The position numbers and the translations under genes are program-made. The notes under the pieces are model-generated. The model ran no database searches. It saw nothing but the letters and a program-made list of their open reading frames with translations, and was not told where the DNA came from. From Paralichthys olivaceus (lineage: Eukaryota > Chordata > Actinopteri > Pleuronectiformes > Paralichthyidae): a stretch of 64,000 nt of DNA. Shown here piece after piece: positions 1 through 23,425 of this stretch (positions are counted from its first letter, which is position 1; each line of letters opens with the position of its first letter). The stretch lies in assembly GCF_024713975.1 (NCBI RefSeq), contig NC_091098.1, positions 15,114,316-15,178,315 of the forward strand, written 5' to 3'.

Positions 1-239
1 AGAGCAGTGTGAAAATAGCCTGACTTTAGCCTCTGCTATAAACTCAGCTCAGGGATTTGGCTGAGTCTAATAATAATAAGGGTTACTATACTTGTACTGT
101 AACACTGCCAAGACAGCGGCACTGGTAAACCGCCAGTGTAATGAATACAATTCCCTGTAATCAGTAAAGTCTTTCTGCTGCAACTGCACTGCTGAAAGAA
201 GGAGGTTTGAGATGCATGGAAATTCGAGGTTTAGATTAC

Positions 240-8411
<8,172 letters not shown>

Positions 8412-9705
8412 CTTGGTGCTTTCACCTGAGATAAAGTCCCACTCCACGAGAAATGAGTCCTCTCACAGAATAATCCCAAAGGTGAGGCACACTATAACTC
8501 CCTGCTGCGAGGGCCCGTGGGCTCCTGGGCTGCCGATCCTGTGTGCAGTCCTCCACCGACCTCGCTCCCCCTCTACTCCTCTCCCTCTGACTTTGTCTCC
8601 CTCATGCAGAGTCACAGGCCTCTCCTCCTGGCCGAGGGCCTCTGACAGAAAAAGCCCCCCCCCCGAGACAGAAGGCAATAACAGGGGCTCAGGGTGGCTG
8701 GAGGAGCAGTTGGTCCTGCAGCAGTTTAAATTTAGACTGTGAACCACTGACAGGCCATGCTTGGGGATGGTTATGAGGGTGGGGTGGGTAAAAGGTGGAC
8801 GAAGGGAGTAGATCAGGATCAAAGGGGGTTGGGGCAGAGCAGCAGTGGCAGGCGAGAGCACAAAGGCAAGGAGAGACAGTTTGGGGGGGGTCTTACAGAC
8901 ATCACATAACCTCACCAGCCGCCATTTCAAAACATATTGATACCTCTACATATTGTTCTAGGGTTAAACCTTAAACTGTGAAAAGAAAGTGAGCAGAGAA
9001 CAGGGAAGAGACAGTGTCTGAATCCACTGTGCAGGTTTAACTCAGTGCTAAAACTCTGACAAGTTTTGGATTAAAGCAAGAAACCAAGAACATGAAATGA
9101 GTAAGAGACTACTTATGATGATCCTCTTCAGAAATGTACACATTCACAAGTTTCTTTACATGTTGTTGATTTCTCCATTAAAATATAAAGATCATAGATC
9201 GGTTTAATACATGTACTGTATTATGTAATTATAAGAAAATATGGGTTTTATTTAATATATTTGTCAAGAACAATAACTAATCGAGTGTGTCAAATTTTCC
9301 TCAAAGGAATTTCTAGTCCACAATTCGACCACAATTTTCTTTCTTGCACAAACGCAAAATGTGTTCACGTCATTAGGATGCAAATTAAATTAAAGTAAAT
9401 CAAATGATTTATCTCACAGCCTTAAGGAAATTAGTCTGAATGTGGCTTTGGGAATAAAAAGGTTAATGTTGCATAAAACATATTACTGCTGTTTTCACAA
9501 CAGCTGAAGAAAAAACTGAACAAATGTGGTGAATAATTTGATGATAAACCAGCTTTTCTCATGTTCACTCTAAACAGGTGACCCTCATAATGTGTGCTCT
9601 GTTGCCCCCTAGTGCCAATAAACAGTAGCAATGATTCCAGCAGTGGAAACAACCAAAATAATAATTCATCCGAGGCATGAATACAAATCTTACATTCAAG
9701 TGTTT
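8412..9705. other. cacna1s 5' leader/promoter region and spacer to tmem9 3' end
   Basis: The first part (about 8412-8930) is GC-richer and must hold the 5' leader and core promoter of cacna1s on the minus strand; I cannot place a start site. Short open frames here (8239-8742 plus, 8463-8930 minus) have no recognisable product. No bHLH-coding sequence is seen, although ASCL5 lies between CACNA1S and TMEM9 in human. Confidence 0.5.
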
Positions 9706-9711
9706 TTTATT
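9706..9711 (-). terminator. tmem9: Candidate tmem9 polyadenylation signal
   Basis: AATAAA on the minus strand, 1.28 kb past the tmem9 stop. It fits a long 3' UTR covering about 9690-10985. Nearer AT-rich alternatives around 10500 cannot be excluded. Confidence 0.4.
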
Positions 9712-10985
9712 ATTATTTCACATCAAGCCAAACATATAGATATGAGCACTGAAATACTCTGTTGATGCTAGAAATTAATAAATATAATTACAAAACACTG
9801 ATACCACTGATGTGAAATCATACACAACTCAATCAAAAACACTTGATGAAATAAAGCTTCACAGATAAACAAATAAAATTCAGTTTGTATTAAGCATGAT
9901 GTAACGTATGTCAGTGTACCTGTCTTATTTAAGCTTCAGTAGTAAAATGTAAAGGAGAACTTACAACATAGTGATGCACATGACGGTCGTTCAAAGACCT
10001 CCTGATTCGTACTTCACCGCATTATCAGCAGCTCTACTGGTTCTGGTTATTCTCCACTGGCAGAGAAGTGATTCATTTGAGTTTGAACTTAAAGCTCTGT
10101 TAAATGCCCCGTTCTCCATATCTATCCTTGCATTGAAACGTATGTTCCAGCTAGACTGCAAAACAGAGAGTGTAAACGTGGCCTTGTGTTTAACTCAGTG
10201 ATCAAAAAGTTCAGATTCAGTTAAATTCAATGTAAATGATTAAAGGTAAACAAACTTTTACCCAGTGGATGATATACAGTATGTGCAGATGTTGGGTAGA
10301 GCGTACCGTCTGTTACATTTGGCAAGATGAGGAAAAAAACGACCTTTAAGAGCCACATGTGCACTCTGTGTTGTGATACATTTGCTTATACAAGGAGAGA
10401 AAGAGCGAAGGAACGTGAAATTACAAATCCCAAAATGTACAAGCCTTTACTCACATTAATAGTGCAAATGATAACAAATACGCCCAGTTAAAATATGAAT
10501 AAATTATTATTTTAAATTATTATTATTAGTACCAAATTATGACATGTGCGATGCTTGGCAATAGCACAGATGGGGTTCGATTTCTACCTCATCAGCAAAA
10601 CGGATCATTCAGAAACACAAAGCTTTACCTGTTCAGAGGTAACATCATAATTTATGCTACAAGAAGAAATGCTTAATATAATAATATATCAGCAAGGAGC
10701 TGATAAAAAGTACCATGAAGAAGCTTAAAGCTTTTCAGAGTCTGGCTCAACAGACAAGAAAAGTTCTTACTATCAAGACATTCCATATATAGTAGTCGTT
10801 AAGAGTGTGCAAAATGTAACTTAGCCTATAGCGTTGCAGCTAATAAATAGAAAATATCTGCTTGTTAGATCAGTGTGTTTAAGCGTTTCTTAGTGAGGAA
10901 CGTGAGAGTGGAGTTAGTAATAGTACAGCTGGTTCCAGTGCACTGAGCCAGATGAAGGTACCTGTTCTAAACATCTCCGCAGGGT

Positions 10986-12497
<1,512 letters not shown>

Positions 12498-12792
12498 CTT
12501 CCCAAAGACAAGAGCTCTGCAGCACGGCTCTGCCACAACACAACAGACAGCCTGGTTCACACGCACATCACAGACATCAACCGACCACCAATCACCTGTA
12601 CTGCGATAACAGAGGAGACAGACTGACTTTAGATCAGCTAGAGAATGAGTAACTTACGGTGTGTTAGGAGCTGAAGCTTTAGATTTGTCTTTTTTCGTTG
12701 CACTGTTGTTTTGGAACGCAAATTAATTGTCAGCCTCCTTCTTCCGGGTTTCGTCACATTCGATGGCAATGCGCAACCCCCTACACTGCCCC

Positions 12793-12869
12793 TGATTGGT
12801 TCGGATTTGAGCAAGAAGAGTAATCATTGGGTAGGATTAGAGATCAGTTTCACTGTGAGCCAATCAGAG
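12793..12869 (-). promoter_or_regulatory. tmem9: CCAAT-rich promoter module upstream of tmem9
   Basis: Plus-strand ATTGGTTCGGATTT at 12795-12808, GTAATCATTGGG at about 12820-12831 and AGCCAATCAGAG at 12858-12869 give three CCAAT/ATTGG elements, 296-372 bp upstream of the tmem9 ATG. The same arrangement with identical spacing occurs upstream of myl6 (48144-48220). NF-Y binding is inferred from the CCAAT cores. Confidence 0.6.
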
Positions 12870-12994
12870 GGTAAGGGCGGGTCTTCTTCCAACTCTGGTG
12901 CAGGAAACAAATATTCCTGCAGCGACACCTACTGGACGGAAATATAAAATCATCATCATGATTACATTGGTTTAGTGTTACTCTGCTTCAGGAC

Positions 12995-12995
<1 letters not shown>

Positions 12996-13052
<57 letters not shown>

Positions 13053-13075
13053 ATATCTATCCATCTATCTATCTA

Positions 13076-13123
<48 letters not shown>

Positions 13124-13215
13124 TCTGTCTATCTATCTGTCTGTCTGTCTGCCTATCTATCTATTTATCTATCTGTCTATCTATCTGTCTGTCTATCTGT
13201 CTATCTATCTATCTA
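12996..13215. repeat. (TCTA)n/(TCTG)n microsatellite
   Basis: About 220 bp of interrupted TCTA and TCTG tetranucleotides. The long open frame across it, translating to IYLS repeats, is an artefact of the repeat. Confidence 0.98.
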
Positions 13216-16200
13216 TGACAGAGGAATGTGTGACTCACCAGAACAGTGTCTCTGTCAGTTAACACTGTCAATTTCCGTCCCCTTGCTGGGATATGAAATG
13301 TAAGCCCTGACTTCTTGACCCGATCAATATCTCTATTTCCTGGTAATCCTGTTTTCACATCTGTCTGTATTGTAAGATACTCATACCTTTAATACGCCAA
13401 AGAAATCAATGGCTCACAAATTCAACCTGAACCTCTTGCGCTGGTGGTCGCAGAGATCAATTGAGACCGTGGTTATTTCTCTAATGAGCTGTGATATCAG
13501 TGTGAACAGCACAACCCCATCCTCTGTGTAACCCCAATCATCCATGTGACCCTTCATTCAACCATTTCAAATAACAACAACACTGACAACAGCTTTATTT
13601 TCTTTATATAATATGAAGGTGTGGGATATAGATTTCAGTTTATGTTTCTAATATATTTTCTGGTTATAGGTACATTTGCTTTAACCACACATGAAATGGA
13701 GTAGAAGAATGTTGGGATGTTTGTTACAGTGCAATACGTTAATGAATATTAATATGAGACTATAAGAAGGTACTCAAGTGGAACATAGGTGGTGCTGAAT
13801 CGAATAATAATAACAGTTTTAAACAGAAAAGAGGGCATGGAAATATTGTATTATATATAACAGTATTTGAATGATTAGAGATATGGTTTTAAAGAGTTGT
13901 ATTAAATTGCCAATTTGTTTCGATCTCAGGTAAAAAGGAGATGATTGCTGTTATATCTGGAAACCAGATGTTTGTATTAGTGAACAGGACAGATATGTTG
14001 TCCTCTGTTTGTGCCCAAGACTGAAAATTGACAGCCATGAAAAATTGTTTTCAGTAAAGCTGTTCTGAAAATACTGATTACTCAGATTTTTTTCTGAAAG
14101 GTACAACAAAATCAACAAAGTGAAGTTTAGTAGAAACGATATCAATTGTAATAATCATTACCATTGTAATAATTACCATCATTTTATACATATTCAGGTT
14201 GATAACTCTCTTCAGTTTGTTACATGTGTGAGTCCACTGACGTTCTCTCACTCCTGTCAGTGTAAGCCACTCACAGTTCTATGTCTTCTCTGATGCATGA
14301 CTGCTCTTTACACCCCTGGGCCAATTACAGCATAAATGACACGGACCAAAGGTCGATGCCCATTCTCATTATCAGCTCAGAGCTCTCATGAAGAAGAAAA
14401 AAGGTGATTCAGATGTATAGCAAAAAAAAAAAAAAGATTAATTTGAAACAGGAAAGAAAGAAATCTAGTGACCTTATATAAAATGGTTTATCAGCTCCAG
14501 ACAAAACAATAATTCATGCAGATGGATGCTTTGACAGATGTTTTGACTGTGGACTGTCCACACGTCATGATTATAAAACAGCAAAGGAAAATAATACATA
14601 ATGGAAACACTGCAGAGAAATCCACCTCATAAACAAGCTCAGAAGATGTCAAGCTCTCTAATTTATCAAGGTACCTGATGGTATTGACTGAATCACATTA
14701 TTCAAAGCATTAATTTTCATGAGACTGAGCAGTGGGCAGTTTGCCCACTAGGAGATGCTATAAGGCCCGAGGCAAGACAAATAGAAATCAGACCTGCAGA
14801 CTTAAGGATACTTGGGGAGGTGATACAATGTAGGTGGACATGTAGCGTAAAACAAGATTGAACATGTTTTTAACAATCTGCAGCTGAAGCTACGTTTTAA
14901 GCGTGTTAAACAACCCCAAATTTTCTTTATTATGAAGGGAATTTGATAAAGAGCAGAATACAGAATACTTAGAGCCCTTTAGTGTGCAAACAGTTGTTTA
15001 GATACTGTGACTAAATGTTGTGTGTGGTTTATAGCATCCAAATAAAGTCATACATGACCTGCAGGAGGAAGATAAGTGTTTCTGTCCGTATTCTTCCATT
15101 TTCTATACACACCTCAACCTTTCAGCTTGGCTCTTTTTGACCTTTATCTCATCATCTGCAGAGTCTTTTTGCTCTCAACCCTTCCTCTGTATTATGCTTT
15201 TGTAGAGAGCACTGTTTGAATAACAAGACTATCTCTGGAAACCCCCCACTCCTCTCCTCTCCTCTCCTCTCCTCTGCTAACCTCTTGGCTGAAGCAATGC
15301 ATTGTGGGCAGCTGGACTACTCTAATAGACACGTGGTAATTACAGTAGTGGGAGGCAGCAGACAGTGGTGGTCCAGGGACAGCACAAAACTATAAATCAC
15401 GACTCCTGGTTCCGCCCTCCTGAGCGTAGCCGATCACGCTCAACCAAAAAGCAATTCTGCCAACATGTGTTTGCACATTTGTCTTCATCAGCCACTGGCT
15501 TGTTTTGGGCCCCTGCAACTGAATTTTTCTCTCCTGTGGTAATCAAACATGGACTACTTCTCAAGTGCTTTTGCTTCCAAGTCCGCTATATTACAGTAAA
15601 CTCAACAATTAGCCACACTTGAAATGCAGCAACAAAATTACTCTACATAAGCAAAAAGCAATATCATGAACTGTTGAAGAGGATATTATGTTTTTACTTT
15701 GAACATCATCAGCTGCTGAAACAAAAAAGAAATAAAAAAATACTACTTGTGAGACTGGCAATCAAACCTCAGTAAACAATCAGCACATTTCCTGTTAATG
15801 TTTCTTTTTTTGGAGATTGCATGAGATGCTTCCAGGAGAAATGTCTAAATCAAAGAGGTGCAATAGGAAAGGTGTGAGAAAAAGCAGGCAGCGGTGGTGA
15901 CTCAGAGTACAGTGTGTGTCCTCCCCTGCTTTATCTGTATGGACAGCTGCCTGTCAGCCAGCTGAGCCCATGCAGGGGAGAGGTGTCTGCTGAGGAGCTG
16001 GTGTCAGCAAGGTGAGAGCAGAGCCCGGCTACACTGAGCCGAGCTGAAATGGATGCAGAAGAGAGCGCGTCTCCTGCCTCTGAGGGACACAGATTTTCAG
16101 TGAGGAAACAGAGACTGCTGGAGCAGGAGAGACTCAGCCAGACAGAACATGAAAGCCAAGAGCGGCCATGACACATGATGGACACAAACGCAGGAAGAGA

Positions 16201-18111
16201 AGCTGCCTCCTCCTCCTGCTCCCCCTTTCTCCCTGCTTGCTATTCTCCTTCAGAAACAAGACCTCTGTAAAAAGGGGGAAAGAGGGAAAGGGAGAGATGA
16301 TACTTGAATCACAGAGGCCACCGGTTGAACTCTGCCCCCCTGTAATGTGTTGGCTTTGATGATGCCCGAAATGTTTAGAGGATGCAGGGAAGCTTCAAAG
16401 AGAGCTGCATGGGCCAATCATAGAATCGTGGCATGTTGGTAGGAAAAAAGAAAACAACAAGCTGCCAGAAATCCACATGCATCTTTCAAGAGAGACCAGG
16501 GGTCAGGCAAGAAGACAGCTGAAAACAATAGCGAGAAATGAAAGGTGACATGAATTGAGAGGTAGATAAATAGCTGCAGGGGAGGAAGGAAGTATGTGGT
16601 TGGTATAAAAGGATGTGATGTAGGCTTTGGTCTTGGAAAAGCTGCCAGTTGGTCTAACGAGACTTGGCAGGCCAGTCAATAGACTGTCAGCTGTTAATGC
16701 CCACATTCCAGTGACACCAACACTCAGTTTAAAACTGATTAATATATCTAGTGGTGCATAGAATCCTTAATAATAAAATGCTACACACAGGGATGACAAT
16801 GAGGAAAACAAAAGAGATGCAGGTTTTGTCACGCGTGGCTCAACAAAATGGACCTATAGAGAAATCTGATATGACACTTCTTTCTGTGTCAGCTGCCTCA
16901 AAGAATAAGGGGAAACACGCTAAGGGATCAAAGGTCACACAGAGCTGAGGGGTTTGTCTGACAAAACACGCACAGATCATAAAATATTGTTAAATTTAAT
17001 CCTTTGGAGCGAGACCTGGACCGTGGATCCTCCTGTCTAAGGTGGGGGTGGGAGTGTTATTGTGGTAGATGGACAGTGAATAGGATGGTGTTGATTCACA
17101 GTAATCTAGTCGATGCCACCGACCCCTTACTTTATCTCCACTTATTCCCTTGCTGTTTCCGTTTGTGATCCACCTGCCCCAGCTGCAGGCCACATCTGCA
17201 GGCATGATAGATTTCATCCACTGGGGCCTCTGCCTCTAAATGCCACTGTGAATTACTTTCCTCTTTTTCGGCATTTGCTGCAATCTGACCTGGCAGCTCA
17301 ATGGTGAGCCACAATGGATTGCCCCCGGCGCTTTTTACAAACACAAAGGTAAGCTATAACACCTAAGATGTAGATAAAAATGCAGTATAAATGCAGGTAA
17401 CCATCTTTTTTTAAGTCAGACATTGGTGCTTTTCTTTCTCTATGAAATATTCTACCTCTCTGTGCTTGCAGTGAATCAGATGTAAACAGGGGGGTCTAAG
17501 ACCAAACTTGTCATCTCACAGCTTCAAAAATCAATAGAACCCACTTTCCCCCTCTATTCTGAACACGTGTGGAGCGAGATTCAGCTGACTGGGCCTAAGA
17601 AGGAGGCAGGGAAACAGAAAGAGGTGTCAAGGATGCAGACAGAAAGGAAAGAAAGGATGAGAGGTAATAAAAATCAGAAAATAAGGGTTAATCAATTTAT
17701 ATTGTGAAATGACAGGTTGAAGGTAATGGGGTTGTTATGAAAAGCAGACATTTATCCTTGTACACTGGAAGTGAAACAGTGTTTACAGAATTAAACATTT
17801 ATAATAAGAAAATTCGGTGATTACGTGTCTTGCCAAAAATAGCCTTCCAATTACTCTGTGCAAACAGAAGAAATAGTCTCTGCACAACTTGGTTACTGTG
17901 AAGTCTTTGGCTAATGCAGAGCAACAGGAGCACTGTTTCTGGACAGAGATACAGCTGTTGATCTTTTCAATGTTGAGAGCACAATTAACTAAAAATCCAT
18001 CCGTTTGCATTGTCTTGTGGGAGAGGTAGGTATCTCAAAAGATAATGAGACACAAACTATCATTATAGCAAGATACCAGACCTACATAAAATGAATATAG
18101 TATATTTTTGT

Positions 18112-18430
18112 GGGCAGAGCTGTTGCATCACAGCAATAAGGTTCCTGATTTAAATCCAGGTTTGGTCGGGATTCTCCTCCTGTCTGTATGGGTTTTCTCC
18201 AATTCCTAAAGTCCAAAGACAAGCAGATTGTGGTTAGGTTGACTCTAAATTGGCTGAGGTGTAAACATGTGTGTGAATAGTTCTTTGTGTCTATATGTTG
18301 GCCCTGTCTATACTGGCGATCTGTCCAGGTTGTACCCTGCCTCTCGCCCACTGTCAGCGGGGATTGGCTCCAGCTCCGTCTGCAACCCTCAAAAGGACAA
18401 GTGGTGTGGATAATGGATAATGGATGGATC
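18112..18430 (-). repeat. SINE-like interspersed repeat
   Basis: On the plus strand it reads from GCATCACAGCAATAAGGTTC through GGTTTGGTCGGGATTCTCC and GGCGATCTGTCCAGGTTGTA to a TGGATAATGGATAATGGATG tail. I recognise the order as a common fish repeat with a tRNA-like head and a short tandem tail. A related fragment is at 48895-48990. Confidence 0.65.
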
Positions 18431-20269
18431 TCTTTTTGTAATGTGTAATCTGATCCCTCAGTGTACTCCATTTTATTTAGCATTGCACTTCTATAACATT
18501 CTCAAACCCATGATGGATTAGATGATTAGATTTTTAAAATGCATTGTGCAGAATTGAAATGCAGCAGAACCAGAGACATCATCTCGATTTTTATCTGATG
18601 CGTTCTTCTTCTCCCCTAAAAACAAGCTGGCCTCAAGCTGCAAGCCTTGAGCAGAGATGAGGAGCAGCTGCAGAGGAGACGTTCTTTTGAGGCGCTTCAT
18701 CAGATTTCATGCAGCTCCCTCTTGAGCAACATTTATACAACTTTCTTTTTACATGTGCATTAGTATTAATGTGTGGACTTCTCCTTTATGTGACAGTCAA
18801 CTTGCTGCACAATCACTACAAGTCTACACCTTGATGAATGTGGGGCAGTGCAATATTTAAAATATCAAATTTCTTTTAAATGCAGAGACTTTCCATTATC
18901 TTATTTGCAATAGTCACACTCTATCATGTGTTTTATTTTTTATGAAGAAATTCCTTTGCATCGATTAAATTTGCATAATCTCTTACACTGCTTTTTACTT
19001 ATATGCATCTTATCTCACTTTGTCTCTGGTCCTTATTGACTTTATCAGTGTGGGCTCTCACTTAAAGGCGGAGTGGAGAGGCTGTTTAACAGTCCTGAGA
19101 AAAGCAAGACAACAGGATTGTGAAAAGACAAAAGAATCAGAGTGAGAGAGAGAGAGAGAGTGAGAGAGAAAGGAAAAGACAGAGAGCCATGATAGGGTGG
19201 GGTTAGAGGGAGACGCTCCACTGCCTGGCTGACAAACAGAGGGTCCCTCCAGAGCCAGGCAGATGAGAAGGAGAGGAGGAGAAAGGGAGAGGGGCGAGAG
19301 AGAAAAGGAGGGGAATTTGATGTGGGCAGTCAACCCCGCCACCCTCCAACAGCCTTCCCTCTCTACCTCCATCCCCCCAGCAGAAAATCCATGCCTGCTC
19401 TTAGTATTCCTCCCATCTCTTGTGAAGGCTCTGCGAAGGGAAAGCAGACAAGTGGATGGCGAGTGAGGCCCAGGCCAGCCGTGTGTGATGCTATCTGGGA
19501 GTTTTTTTTTTTTCCTCCCCTCTCCTCCTTTTAGGATGGGGTGTTTGCTCAGGGTTGACAGGACAGACAGAGTCACTTCCACCAGAGATACTTCCTCCAT
19601 GTACGCCCATAACCCGCCCTCAGTTTTTAAACCTGTGGATCAGGTTTACTCTGTGGACCACCTGATCTCAGACCTGGACATGTTAGTACTGATGTGATTA
19701 AACAACCAGTGCAAGTACAATGTCCTCTTGATAGATGGTGCACTATCAATTCACCGTGTTCACTTCAGTCTCATGTTGATCTACTGTAAATATGAACTAG
19801 GCCTGCTGCGGATCAACTGAATGACCACCTGTGTGTGTGTGCATGTGTAGCCTATTCCAAGGTGATATAACCATGGTGAACATTTTCTATAACATATACC
19901 ATAAAATGTTTGAATTGATTTTCTACTTTACACTTTGCCCTTTACTTCCATTCATTTCAAATCTGTAAGAAAACTCTACTTGTTAAACTTCACTCTTAAA
20001 AGGTCTTCTGTCACAAAGAGCACTGAATCACATGCTTTACATCGATGAAGGGAAACAGGTGAATAAAGCAGGGAAGAGTTTTCTGACCTATAGGACCTTC
20101 ACATAAATGTAATCTCACTGTTTGTCCTCACAGTTTTTTTTAATTTGGCTGGAACTAGTTAAAATTTTGGTGATGGCTTCCATTAGAAATTTTGTTCTCG
20201 GCAGGCAACTAATAGATATAGGTGGACCAATTCTTCAGCCATGCTAGTTGCATTGCTAAATTGACAGCA

Positions 20270-20800
20270 TGGTATTGACAGCCTGTCAGTTGGTCACTTT
20301 ACCACTCAGGACTAGATGAAATGTCTCAACATTAAGATTGATTGTCATGACATTTTGTTCAGACAGTTACAGACATACATGATCTCCAGGGATATGAATC
20401 CTGATCACTTTGATGATCTACTGATTTTTTTTTCTGTTGTGCCACCATGAGGCACATTTGTGTTTAGAATAAAATTTGTGAACACTATTGAAAGAATAAC
20501 CATGACATTTGGTTCACCCTTCAGGATAAGTTGTAATATATTTGGTGATAACACTTTTCATCTTCCTGCATCATCAGGTCAAATATGACTATTATACTTT
20601 CATTTATGATCAAATACAACAAAATGTTTATCAGCTTCTGCTACATGCACGCTATTTTATTTTTGCACGCCAAGACTAAACAAAAATAGAAAAAGTGGTA
20701 AACGTTATGCATGCGACACATCAGCATGTTAGCACTCTGACTTTAGATTGGAGCTCAAAGCTCATAACAGAGCTGCTTGCATGGCTGCGATCAAACGTAA
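20270..20800 (+). repeat. Degenerate teleost interspersed repeat
   Basis: Contains GCATGGTATTGACAGC, AAATGTCTCAACATTAAG, CATGACATTTTGTTCAGAC, TGTGCCACCATGAGGCACAT, a second diverged internal copy of the CATGACATTTGGTTC motif at about 20502, then CAGCATGTTAGCACT and CAGAGCTGCTTGCATGGCTG. I recognise this order from memory as a widespread percomorph repeat. Confidence 0.6.
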
Positions 20801-22198
20801 CACCACACAATACCTCTGATGAAATAGAAAGGTGAAAAATTGTCGAGAGGGACTGATTTCCTATCTCGTGGGGAATCTCTAACTTCACCACGTTTCCGTA
20901 CAATGTAATATAATATAATATAATATAGAGTAATTAATCACTGCCTGGAAAAGTATGGAATTTGTTTGAAAATCTTGAGAAATTGTCAGTGTGATAAACA
21001 GACCGTAACATCAGCAGTAGTATAAACTATGCAACATGAAATTAAAATGTTGTGGTCTTAAAATGAATGACAAAACCACCTCTCCTCTATTGTTTGTGTC
21101 TGTGTGTGTGTAGAGGCCAGCATCATGTATGCAAAAAGGCAATGTTACTAAAGTTGCCTTGTTAAAGTGATAATTTCATCTTTAACTGCATTTACACAAA
21201 GTCCACCACTGTTCTCTGACAGGACATAGTGTAACTGATCCCCCGTGTGCCTATAATCCCCATTACTACTGCTGCACCATGACTGCAAATCCAAAGACGC
21301 ACAAAGCTTTGTTGTCCGTAGCATCCTCTTCCAAAGTAGCCGGTTTCTCTGTCACCTTGAGCCCGGTTCGTCATGCCTGTGTGATCACTCTAAAGGTCAC
21401 AGCTTGTAGCTACTGTCATTAGCTGTCACTCTTCCGCACTCCCTCCTACTCCCTGCCTCTCCCCTCCTTCAAGTCGCTCTCTGTCACGCATTTTTTTCTC
21501 TTTGGCTCTGGAAGACAGATCAAAGTGGCATCCTTAGTCGGACTTTGAAGGTTAAGAAAAGTGAGAAGCAATCCCGCTGCAGAATGAGCCTGCTATGGGT
21601 CTTTGTGCATGTGTGTTATCTGATGTCCAGATGTGCGGCGAGCGGAGACAAGTTGATCAAGGTAGCTCTGCTGGGAGCCGAGTATCTTTGAGCATCACTG
21701 CGACAGTGCGCCTGTTGCAATTACAGTTGTGTTATGGATATCGGAAGATCCACTGCCTGAGGGGTAAAAAGAAAAATGTGTTTTCCAATACTCCAGCTGC
21801 TAATGAAGGCCTAATATTTAGAATTCGTTAAAACAGAATACTTTCATTTTTTCTCAGGGAGAACGCTAGCACACATTGTTTCCTGAATTCCTGAGTGTTT
21901 AACAGACTAAATTGTCTATGAGAATGTCTCTAAATGAATATGAAGGAGAAAAGTCCTCCAAATGATAGTGTGAGACAGTAACAATGGGTCTTGAATTCCA
22001 CCACACACAGCGTGACCACGTGGTTAATGTTTGAGTGAGAGGACGGAGGGGAAAAAATGAATGAGTAAAGAGACAGCAAACACAGGTGTGGTGTTTTATC
22101 TGTTGGGGAGGTGAGGGGTAATCACTGCAAACTTTAATCAGTTCAGATCAATTATTCATGGTCAGGGGCCTGGCGAGCTGATTTCTAAAATGCCCCTT

Positions 22199-22220
22199 CT
22201 CTCTCTCTCTCTCTCTCTCT
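22199..22220. repeat. (CT)n microsatellite
   Basis: About 11 CT units. Confidence 0.9.
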
Positions 22221-23053
22221 CACTGACAGCCCTGTATGAATTATTCAGACTGCATTTACACAAAGAACTCCATCTCTGATACCTGATCAGTCAGTTAGAA
22301 ACATTATGCAACAGGGAATGTCAATTATAAATGGGGAAATGGGTCTCCTGGTATGCGTACAATGTAAAAGCAAAACAAAGCTACTCAAGGAGAAGCAAGA
22401 GGATAACACGAACACTCTTGAAGAACCCAAAACTTCATGGTCTTGGGAGGATTGTTATTCATTGAGGAAGGAGTCCTCAGCTTTAATGGGCTCAACCAAA
22501 GTGAAGATTGTTCCTGCGCTGTGCCTCCTCTCATCATCCATCAGTTTATCTATTTGTTAAGTGAACTCCATTAACAATGTACGCTGTATTAAACCGGACA
22601 TCCAACCCCACTCCATTATCAAGCTTTAATCATTTCTCTTCCAACTTCCTCCTCCTCCTACTCAGAGCGATGCTACTGCCTCATTTTCATCCTCATCAAA
22701 TCCCCTTGTCCCTTCCTTCTGCAGGTCTGTCACTGGCTGCCACAGGCTGTTTGTAGTCAGATTAAAACCCTAGTGCCGGTGTATGAGCACACACTCTTGT
22801 ACCTCAAGGCCAGGACTATATGCGCCTGCCACCGCAATTAGCTCTCCTTTCCCCGGCCATCTTTCCACAGGGTCGCCCTATTCCTCCTGCTAGGTGTAAT
22901 GTCTCTGATCTGAAATCAAGTCACATCCCATCATCTATCAGTAGCTTAAAATACGTCTGCAAAAAAATCCTTATATCCACATTGATACAATGATACTTAA
23001 ATGTTGGACAAGATGCATATGGAGCTGTGCCAAACGTAATGCAATTAATCAGT

Positions 23054-23425
23054 TAAAGGTTCAGTGTGTAGAATTTAGTGACATCTAGTGGTGAATTTTT
23101 GTGTTGCAGTTGAATACCCCTCACCTCACCCTCCCCTTTCAAAAATGAAAGAGAACCTGTCGTAACCTTTAGTTGTCATAAAAACTCAAAAGGTGTTTAG
23201 TTTTTCCAGTTTGGACTATTGTAAAAAACATGGCGGCCTCCGTAGAGAGGACCCGCTCCTGGTGTAAATATAAATTATTTAAAATATAAAGGGCCCATTC
23301 TAGAGTAAAGAAAAAAACAATTTGTACAATTTAGAAACACACTAGTGAAAACATCACTAGGATTATTTTATATTCAAATCTGCCAATCGATCCCTTTCAC
23401 CTAAATCTGACACACTGAACCTTTA
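23054..23425 (+). mobile_element. Non-autonomous element with terminal inverted repeats (MITE-like), copy 1
   Basis: The 372-bp element starts TAAAGGTTCAGTGTGTAGAA and ends CTGACACACTGAACCTTTA, an imperfect terminal inverted repeat. Internal landmarks are AACATGGCGGCCTCCGTAGA and GGGCCCATTCTAG. There is no open reading frame. A second, inverted copy is at 50470-50845. The flanks are compatible with a TA target duplication, as used by Tc1/mariner-type transposases, but this is too short to prove. Confidence 0.8.

Noticed and set aside
8412..8447. In-frame N-terminal extension of cacna1s (EWDFISGESTK)
   Set aside because: The frame upstream of ATG 8411 contains a GTG but no ATG, so it was treated as 5' leader.
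12498..12566. Longer tmem9 start
   Set aside because: The extension begins at GTG and would bury the signal peptide; ATG 12497 gives the expected signal sequence.
12975..13262. 95-codon open frame of IYLS repeats
   Set aside because: It is translated TCTA/TCTG microsatellite with no start context, splice sites or family; the same applies to 54056-54520.
19058..19600. 180-codon minus-strand open frame
   Set aside because: Ser/Leu-rich translation of a purine-rich (GA) stretch; no splice sites or known motif.
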